NCBI GenBank assembly: GCA_021775655.1
Contig: JAJFHK010000219.1
Location: forward strand, 1 to 5,929
Origin: Filomicrobium sp.
GTDB lineage: Bacteria; Pseudomonadota; Alphaproteobacteria; Rhizobiales; Hyphomicrobiaceae
DNA length: 5,929 bases
Direction of reading: 5' to 3'
Part shown: positions 1-5,123 of the stretch, in pieces
How positions within the stretch are numbered: position 1 is the first letter of the stretch
Layout of the letters: each line of letters starts with the position of its first letter
Program-made: the position numbers and the translations under genes
The notes under the pieces: generated by a model
Seen by the model: the letters and a program-made list of their open reading frames with translations, nothing else
Told to the model about the DNA's origin: nothing
Databases searched by the model: none

Positions 1-87
1 TTGAGCGATGCTGCGCGCCGGTCATGACTTCATTCCAATTCGCGGTGTACTTGCGTAGACTGATCAAAATCGGGAACCCCCAACGAC
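1..87. other. Upstream region of the glycosyltransferase gene
   Basis: Non-coding or gene-end sequence before the first gene. An in-frame TGA at 61-63 closes the glycosyltransferase frame, so that gene cannot begin further upstream than this. A plus-strand frame open from base 1 stops at 25-27 (TGA) and could be the last codons of a preceding gene, but eight codons are too few to tell. I see no convincing -35/-10 pair. The only purine-rich stretch near the start codon is GGGAA at 72-76, which is rather far from the ATG at 88 for a strong ribosome binding site. Confidence 0.4.
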
Positions 88-1188
88 ATGACGCCCTACA
101 ATATCGGTTTTGTAATCGAGCAAGCTCTCGGGCACATCACGCATTCGAAAAACCTCCAAGCCTATGCCCCCTTGGATCCTGAAGTCGTACCGCACTGGGC
201 ACTCATCGATTTCGCAACCGAGGGCCTGTCGGAAAAGATACCGGTCTACCGCAGTAATTGGTCGGTTCGTGCCGGCATCCGGGCTCAACGACAATTGTCG
301 GCAATTTCGCGAACCACAAATCTAGATGCCTTGTTCTTTCACACACAGGTGCCCGCCGTTCTTTCCCAGCGTTGGTTGCACCGAATCCCGGGCATCGTCT
401 CCCTCGACGCGACGCCAATGCAGTACGACGAGCTCGGCCAATTTTATCAGCATGACATGGGCTCACCTTGGGTTGAGAAGATCAAGTGGCGGATAAATAG
501 GAGCTGTTATCGCGCCGCCAAGCAGCTCGTCGTTTGGGCTGATTGGACGAAGCAGAGCCTGGTAAGGGATTATGGGGTCAGCAGCGACAAGATCACTGTC
601 CTTCCCCCTGGTGTCATCGTACGCGATTGGCTTCGCCCAGAACCGCGATCAATTCAACACAAACCAGCCAAGATATTGTTTGTCGGAGGCGATCTTGAAC
701 GCAAAGGCGGACACAAACTCATAGAGGCATTTCGCGCCTTGGGCCGACCTGAACTAGAACTACACCTCGTGACAAAAGATCAGGTGCAACAAGAACCAGG
801 GATCATTGTTCATAATAACATGCAGCCCAATAGCGCGGAGCTGAAACAGCTTTACGGCCGGTGCGATATTTTTGCGCTGCCGACATTCGGAGACTGCCTG
901 CCGATGGTCCTGTCCGAGGCTGGGGCATCGGGACTTGCAACGGTGTCGACCGCCGTCGCCGGGATCCCGGAGATCGTTCAGGACGGGCGCACTGGGCTCG
1001 TGGTCCCTCCCGGAGATGTTTCTGCACTTACTCAGGCATTACGCGCGCTCGTGGACAATCCAGAGTTTCGAATCGAACTTGGAGCGCGGGCAATCCAGCA
1101 CGTGTCCGAGCACTATGATGCGGAAAAGAACGCGGAACGATTGTTTCAGCTCTTGAAAGCGACTGCTGGAAATCGGAGCCCAAATTGA
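88..1188 (+). CDS. Glycosyltransferase family 4 (group 1), surface polysaccharide synthesis
   Basis: A complete 366-residue protein, a usual length for a GT4 (GT-B fold, retaining) glycosyltransferase that transfers a sugar from a nucleotide-sugar donor in the cytoplasm or at the inner membrane face. The N-terminal acceptor half opens with IGFVIEQALGHITHSKNL (6-23), a typical glycine/histidine loop. The linker carries VLPPGV (171-176). The C-terminal donor half starts with ILFVGGDLERKGG (196-208) and contains the EX7E-type region FGDCLPMVLSEAGASG (267-282), then GIPEIV (292-297) and TGLVVPPGD (302-310). The first acidic residue of EX7E is Asp269, not Glu; the second is Glu277. There is no signal peptide or membrane span. 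The ATG at 88 is the only ATG after the in-frame TGA at 61, although its Shine-Dalgarno sequence is weak. The gene converges on the glucanase, and its neighbours suggest a role in assembling the repeat unit of an exopolysaccharide or O-antigen. Family assignment is firm; the sugar and linkage cannot be read from sequence. Confidence 0.93.
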   Translation: MTPYNIGFVIEQALGHITHSKNLQAYAPLDPEVVPHWALIDFATEGLSEKIPVYRSNWSVRAGIRAQRQLSAISRTTNLDALFFHTQVPAVLSQRWLHRIPGIVSLDATPMQYDELGQFYQHDMGSPWVEKIKWRINRSCYRAAKQLVVWADWTKQSLVRDYGVSSDKITVLPPGVIVRDWLRPEPRSIQHKPAKILFVGGDLERKGGHKLIEAFRALGRPELELHLVTKDQVQQEPGIIVHNNMQPNSAELKQLYGRCDIFALPTFGDCLPMVLSEAGASGLATVSTAVAGIPEIVQDGRTGLVVPPGDVSALTQALRALVDNPEFRIELGARAIQHVSEHYDAEKNAERLFQLLKATAGNRSPN

Positions 1189-1241
1189 GATGGTCGCCGT
1201 TCGGTAATCGACTTCGGATGTTCCCGACTAGCTATCGAGCA

Positions 1242-1256
1242 CCCAGGGGGACTGGG
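1242..1256. terminator. Small hairpin between convergent genes, possible weak terminator
   Basis: CCCAG (1242-1246) and CTGGG (1252-1256) can pair across a GGGGA loop. The stem can extend to ACCC/GGGT if one G is bulged. It lies in the 88-bp gap between the ends of the glycosyltransferase and the glucanase, where a bidirectional terminator would be expected. The stem is short and no T-run follows on either strand, so a classical intrinsic terminator is not well supported. Confidence 0.25.
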
Positions 1257-1271
1257 GTCAAAGCGGACCTG
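1254..1271. repeat. Possible remnant of a dispersed intergenic repeat
   Basis: The stretch GGGGTCAAAGCGGACCTG resembles one half of a palindromic intergenic motif, roughly GTCCGCTTT-TGGGTCA-AAAGCGGAC, which I recall from Bradyrhizobium-type genomes. The matching left half is not present here, so this would be a degraded copy. This rests on memory of the motif, not on a search, and an 18-base likeness can be chance. Confidence 0.2.
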
Positions 1272-1276
1272 CATTG

Positions 1277-3352
1277 TCAGCGAACATTAGTTGCTAGCAG
1301 GCGGATGTAATACGCTTGATAACTCGTCGAGGGCTCCGTGACCTCCCATGAATTTGCGGGCCAGCCATCGTTGAACTGAAGATACGACTTGGCAGGCGGC
1401 TGCCCGATCGGCGGACTATAGCCACGACTGCAGATCTCCGAAGCCTGCTGATTATAACAGTAATACAGGCCGAGATAGCGCTCCCCAGAACAGCATGAGT
1501 CGAGTTTGAAATATTGGTTGGGACCGCCGACAAGGAAGCCTGATGGCGGGCCGGGCTTGCCGGGAGCGACTTCCTGCCAGCGGGTTCCTTTCGCGAACCA
1601 GCTATGAAATATCGTCTTGGCCGAGTTCGAGGCACCCTCTCTGGCCATATTCGTCAAGTACACAAGGCCTAGCGGATTAACCCCGTGAATGTAGTGAAGG
1701 TATTCCAAAGCTGCGCTCTTGGCCGCTTGGCGCTGCGTTTTAACGCTTGCAAATTTTGCAACCAGTTGGAATTGCCGAGCTTGCATCGCCTTCGCCTTGT
1801 TGCTCCCCCAAGTGTACTGCGTGAGCGGTGCCCGGTAGGGATCGGTTTTGCGGATCGTCGCCCCGAAATTTTCAGCTTGAGGTGACAAGCTCGCGAGGAA
1901 CGACGACTGAATCCTTTCCCCTTCGATCTTTGAGAGCCCTTTGATGGTTGCAAAGCGCAACGCGGCATCCTGACTGTCGATCTGCCACAATGTCAGTTTG
2001 TCTTGGGTCATCAACTCGGAAGAATAGGATTCGGCAAACCGCTTCGATTCCATCTCGCCAGTGATCTCGTACAAGTTGACTGCAGCTTCAAATTTCGCAA
2101 GCGCCCGTCCAGAGTCGCTCAGTTCCTGCTGACCGTGGGCGAGACCCGCAGATCCAGGCTGACGAGATTCATCATTATTCCAGTAGAGTACCGCCGGATG
2201 ATCAATCGCCCATTTCCACGCGGCCAAGGCGCGCCGGGCCAAATCGTCTGCAAACTCCTTATGCACCACATGGCCAAGTTCGCCGTATATCTTCGAAGCA
2301 CGAGCAAACACTGCCGCAGTCATAAGTGAGGCTGATGTCGTCGCCGGCCCAAAATAGCTCGGCTCAGTCGCAGCCGATGGCGGCGTCCCCGTTGCAAGGC
2401 CCTGCACACAAAGCACTGAGCCATCGGCATTCTGCATTCGCACAAGCCAATCCAGGCCCCATTTGATCTCGTCGAGGACATCGGGAGTACCGTTTTTCGA
2501 TTCGGGGATGCCAACGTCATCGTCGAATGCATCGGGGTTCTCTTCGTAAGCTTGGAGCAAGACGAGGATGTTTCGGGCCGTCCAATTCGTATATTTGTTG
2601 TAATCGCCAGCATCGTACCAGCCGCCGCTAAGGTTACGGGGCCTTAATTGCCCTGGCTGAAATAGTGACTGCGCTCCAGGCCAATGCCGGGCATGCCGGT
2701 CCTGCTCTGGACCGAGATGACTGGGGGTATCAGCCCAGGCCGCACCGGCATAGGCGGCGGACTTTTCGGCTCCGGCACGTTGATAAAAGAACATTTTCAA
2801 CGCGCGCTTTAGGACGTTGTTGTAGACACGTTCTCCGATATTGAATTCCGGTGATCTAGTTTGGTTCTTCGAGTCCCGAATAATGTAGCGCCCTGAGCGT
2901 GTGACATTCGAAAAATCGAACCACCATGCGCGGTCACCCGAAATCGGATCTGTATTGCCGCCATTCCACTGAACAGGGGCGCCAGTGTGAACGACAATTC
3001 CTGTCGTCACATCGACGACTTCAAGCTTGCTGGCGGGAACGTATTTCGCGGAACTGTCGTATCCGACCTGCGGATCGCGCAAGACCGCGATTTTGCTGGC
3101 GGCACGGAGATAGCCGAATTGATCGACGACGATCGCTGGAATAGGCCCGTTCGGCCCAGTCGCCAATCCATACCTTAATTTTGCGAGGACTTTGCCTGAC
3201 CCGATCGCGCGCTCGGAAATAAGACGATCTGCGTTGTCTTTCTGATGCTGCCGCGGACCAGCATCGGCAGACCCGACCAAGCTAGTGAGGGCTACTAATA
3301 CAGTCGCAAGTACCTTCCGGACCAGGGAGTAAGAAAATGCGCCCCATAACAA
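1277..3352 (-). CDS. Exported glycoside hydrolase family 9 glucanase (endoglucanase-like) with N-terminal Ig-like domain
   Basis: GH9 enzymes are inverting glycosidases that hydrolyse beta-1,4-glucans such as cellulose. Residues below count from the TTG at 3352, giving 691 residues. A signal peptide (about 1-31, cleavage after SADA) implies export. An Ig-like CelD_N-type domain follows (about 71-173, opening AIVVDQFGYLRAASK). The catalytic alpha/alpha barrel spans about 177-687. GGWYDAGDYNKYT holds Asp247 and Asp250, the DAGD motif that binds the catalytic water. HGVNPLG (556-562) and HSWF (583-586) fit the conserved C-terminal substrate loops, and NSWEVTEPSTSYQA supplies the likely general acid Glu673. 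A stretch at about 619-641 contains four cysteines. No dockerin or carbohydrate-binding module is seen. The start is uncertain: the frame is open upstream to 3601 with no ATG well placed before the signal peptide; TTG at 3352, CTG at 3325, TTG at 3418 and ATG at 3568 are alternatives. Position downstream of a polysaccharide polymerase suggests it trims or releases the polymer made by this cluster; scavenging of plant glucan is the alternative. Confidence 0.92.
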   Translation of the reverse strand: MLWGAFSYSLVRKVLATVLVALTSLVGSADAGPRQHQKDNADRLISERAIGSGKVLAKLRYGLATGPNGPIPAIVVDQFGYLRAASKIAVLRDPQVGYDSSAKYVPASKLEVVDVTTGIVVHTGAPVQWNGGNTDPISGDRAWWFDFSNVTRSGRYIIRDSKNQTRSPEFNIGERVYNNVLKRALKMFFYQRAGAEKSAAYAGAAWADTPSHLGPEQDRHARHWPGAQSLFQPGQLRPRNLSGGWYDAGDYNKYTNWTARNILVLLQAYEENPDAFDDDVGIPESKNGTPDVLDEIKWGLDWLVRMQNADGSVLCVQGLATGTPPSAATEPSYFGPATTSASLMTAAVFARASKIYGELGHVVHKEFADDLARRALAAWKWAIDHPAVLYWNNDESRQPGSAGLAHGQQELSDSGRALAKFEAAVNLYEITGEMESKRFAESYSSELMTQDKLTLWQIDSQDAALRFATIKGLSKIEGERIQSSFLASLSPQAENFGATIRKTDPYRAPLTQYTWGSNKAKAMQARQFQLVAKFASVKTQRQAAKSAALEYLHYIHGVNPLGLVYLTNMAREGASNSAKTIFHSWFAKGTRWQEVAPGKPGPPSGFLVGGPNQYFKLDSCCSGERYLGLYYCYNQQASEICSRGYSPPIGQPPAKSYLQFNDGWPANSWEVTEPSTSYQAYYIRLLATNVR
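3260..3352 (-). other. Signal peptide of the GH9 glucanase
   Basis: Encodes a short n-region ending in Arg-Lys, a hydrophobic core VLATVLVALTSLVG and the cleavage site SADA|G, with small residues at -3 and -1 (Ala-Asp-Ala). This is a classical Sec/SPI signal peptide. There is no lipobox cysteine and no twin-arginine motif. Its position about 90 codons inside the longest open frame argues that translation begins near here and not at the far upstream start. Confidence 0.8.
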
Positions 3353-3601
3353 AAACGGTGGGCCATATCCCGAATGGACGGCACGTACGACAGCGCGTGT
3401 TGCTTCTGGAAATGTCAATTTATGAGCAACCCCACCAATGGCATTCAATCGGCCAGGATCTTCGGCAATTACCAGTATCGAGACCAATTGAGTTCGTCCT
3501 GCAGCGCAACCAAATGGTTGCAACACCAAAACGCAAACTCCGTGTTGCGCGCCGGCTTGCGAGTGCATCGCTTGCCAACGAAATCGAAGCGTTGCCTGCA
3601 A
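3353..3601 (-). other. Gap between polymerase and glucanase genes, without stops in the glucanase frame
   Basis: About 250 bases between the polymerase stop and the likely glucanase start. The glucanase frame runs open through all of it, back to the codon immediately after the polymerase TGA. Conceptual translation gives no recognisable domain, and the opposite strand and other frames are also stop-poor, so the openness is weak evidence of coding. It contains the dyad at 3506-3521. A TTGACA hexamer (complement of 3413-3418) is present, but no acceptable -10 lies 16-18 bases on. Most likely this is an intergenic regulatory or untranslated leader region. Confidence 0.45.
3506..3521. promoter_or_regulatory. 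Perfect 16-bp dyad, candidate operator
   Basis: GCAACCA and TGGTTGC are perfect inverted arms of 7 bp separated by AA. The 2-base centre is too tight for an RNA hairpin loop without unpairing, so a binding site for a dimeric DNA-binding regulator is the better reading. It sits downstream of the polymerase stop and about 155 bases upstream of the likely glucanase start, a sensible place to control the glucanase separately. No regulator is encoded in the window and I cannot assign a family. Confidence 0.35.
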
Positions 3602-4951
3602 TCAAGCAATCGATCGTCCTCCGACCACACGAGATGACGGAAAATTATGTGGGCGGATTGCTGGGCCTCGATCGCTGGTTTGCACCTTGGTCCCGACGTC
3701 GGTTCCAGCGACACTCCTATTCAGTTCGGCAAAGACCACAAGAAAGGCAAGCCAACTAGGAGTGAGCATGAACCACAAGGACTCAAAAAGATTCGTCAAA
3801 ATCACATAAAGTGCAATTGATGTAAGCACCCAGGCATGGGCAAAGCTTATTCGCAGTAAGCGGTCTAATCCACGCAAAGATGTGTAAAGAAACAACATGA
3901 AAATACCATACCCGATCGCGCCCGTATAAAGTCGCAATTCCAAATATCCACTGTGGCTCGATATCATATCTTTCACGAACCCTGGAGCCAGCTCGTGAGG
4001 CGAGTTGGGCACGAACCAATACGAATGAAAGCCCCACCCGAGCCAAGGGGTTTGCGATATCTGCCACCAGATAAATTGCCAGATGTCTATCCGGCCAGTA
4101 ATTGAGTAATCACCGTAAAACCGGTGGGCTTGCTTACTCAAAAAATCTTGAGTGTCAATCGACAGCAGCGTGAATACGATGGGCACAGCTGCTATAATTA
4201 TTGCCGGACTGGCGCGCGAGACCTTGCTGGCAGACAGTACAATTGCAGCGAGGCAAGGAGCCAACAACAGAATCGCCAACGCACCTTTTGAACTGCTTTC
4301 AACTAATAACCAGAACCCTAGTGCAATGATAATTACTGACGCAACTCGGCGTAGCGTTCCTGGCCTAATGAGATTACCTAAAGCCAGAATAATTGCCAAC
4401 GAGATGGTCAATCCTAATAGCTGCTTGTGGTCATATATTCCAAAGTGCCCGAGAACCGTCGCGGGCGTCGTGGCCACATAGACAGCATTTACCATCACAG
4501 CTATGCCGAAGACCCCCGCCAACCGCATTGTCGGAGAACCAATATCGATTCTCAGCGAGAGTGGCAGTAGAATGATTGAAACCACAAGAACATGAAGAAT
4601 CACGCTCTTGAGCGCGGTCGCTGGATGGTATGCCCAAGTTACGCTCGCTGCGGCGAACAAAACATACGCAGCCAGAAGTATCATTGCCGGCGTTTTGAAA
4701 AAAGCGCCGTGGATCAGGCGTGCATTGCATAAAACTAGGAAGATGGCGGCACCCGAAAGGACGAACCAGAAGATTATGTTTTCCGGTCTTGAAGCTCCCG
4801 ACGGGTCAAACGAAATACCCCAAATTTTGAATAATTGGATCAGGACTCCGGTATACAGTAATGCAATCGCGGGAGCTGCGAGCAAGAAGCCTCGGCCGAC
4901 CACGTTTTGCGTCTCGTAACTGGAAGCTGTGCTCATTGCCCTAATGCTCAT
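3602..4951 (-). CDS. O-antigen ligase / Wzy / ExoQ-like polysaccharide polymerase
   Basis: A polytopic inner-membrane protein of about 449 residues (450 if the ATG at 4954 is used), typical for the Wzy_C/WaaL superfamily, whose members polymerise lipid-linked repeat units or ligate glycans at the periplasmic face. Numbering is from 4954. About ten or more hydrophobic segments run from 22 to 412. Family landmarks include GHFGIYDHKQLLG (169-181), ESSSKGA (219-225), the large loop with TGRIDIWQ (286-293), TPWLGWGFHSYW (302-313) and SSHSGYLELRLYTGAIG (332-348). The conserved Arg288 and the H-S-G-Y-L-E motif are those seen in ExoQ-like proteins. A hydrophilic tail (about 412-450) follows the last span. 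The start is chosen because GGAGG lies 5 bases before the ATG at 4951 but only 2 before the one at 4954; an ATG at 4936 is a third option. It lies between an acyltransferase and a GH9 glucanase on the same strand. Polymerase and ligase roles cannot be separated by sequence; the context favours exopolysaccharide polymerase. Confidence 0.9.
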   Translation of the reverse strand: MSIRAMSTASSYETQNVVGRGFLLAAPAIALLYTGVLIQLFKIWGISFDPSGASRPENIIFWFVLSGAAIFLVLCNARLIHGAFFKTPAMILLAAYVLFAAASVTWAYHPATALKSVILHVLVVSIILLPLSLRIDIGSPTMRLAGVFGIAVMVNAVYVATTPATVLGHFGIYDHKQLLGLTISLAIILALGNLIRPGTLRRVASVIIIALGFWLLVESSSKGALAILLLAPCLAAIVLSASKVSRASPAIIIAAVPIVFTLLSIDTQDFLSKQAHRFYGDYSITGRIDIWQFIWWQISQTPWLGWGFHSYWFVPNSPHELAPGFVKDMISSHSGYLELRLYTGAIGYGIFMLFLYTSLRGLDRLLRISFAHAWVLTSIALYVILTNLFESLWFMLTPSWLAFLVVFAELNRSVAGTDVGTKVQTSDRGPAIRPHNFPSSRVVGGRSIA

Positions 4952-5123
4952 CATTGCCTCCGGCCCCCGTCCCTGCCGACGCGCCGCAAATCATCCATTT
5001 TGAAGCGGACGCGGCGGGCTTGCACAGACAAACGAATTGGCCGTCGCAGCCGGAAATTGATTGCGCACCACGCGCTGTCCAGCGCCCACAATCCTCAAAG
5101 TGCCTAGGCCATGGCAACATCAT
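4941..5123 (-). CDS. Doubtful 60-codon open frame bridging acyltransferase and polymerase
   Basis: An open frame starting ATGATG overlaps the acyltransferase TGA in an ATGA arrangement, and its TAG falls just inside the polymerase gene, overlapping that gene's start codons. The product would be 60 residues with five cysteines and no membrane span or recognised domain. AGGGG lies about 10 bases before the ATG, a weak ribosome binding site. The stop/start overlaps at both ends would suit translational coupling. However, this gap is GC-rich and also open in a plus-strand frame, so chance is the simpler explanation. Confidence 0.15.
   Translation of the reverse strand: MMLPWPRHFEDCGRWTARGAQSISGCDGQFVCLCKPAASASKWMICGASAGTGAGGNDEH
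4955..5119 (-). other. Gap between acyltransferase and polymerase genes
   Basis: About 165 bases, noticeably GC-richer than the polymerase gene that follows. I see no clear terminator hairpin with a T-run and no convincing sigma-70 promoter. Its only firm element is the ribosome binding site next to the polymerase start. It also contains most of the doubtful 60-codon open frame. Confidence 0.4.
4957..4961 (-). promoter_or_regulatory. Shine-Dalgarno of the polymerase gene
   Basis: GGAGG on the minus strand ends 5 bases before the ATG at 4951 and 2 bases before the ATG at 4954. The spacing favours 4951 as the initiation codon. It is the best ribosome binding site among the three minus-strand genes as read here. 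Confidence 0.65.

Noticed and set aside
203..466. Minus-strand open frame inside the glycosyltransferase gene
   Set aside because: Overlaps a firmly identified GT4 gene in another frame, with arginine-rich composition typical of shadow frames.
3413..3418. TTGACA (minus strand) as a -35 box for the glucanase
   Set aside because: The hexamer is perfect, but positions 16-18 bases downstream read CGCTGT or similar, with no resemblance to a -10 box. It may instead be an in-frame TTG codon.
3353..3601. Coding N-terminal extension of the glucanase up to the TTG at 3601
   Set aside because: It would bury a classical signal peptide about 90 residues inside the protein, has no family similarity, and lacks a well-spaced ribosome binding site.
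4193..4198. TATAAT hexamer on the plus strand
   Set aside because: It lies inside the polymerase coding region and no -35-like hexamer sits 16-18 bases upstream; nothing downstream on that strand needs a promoter.
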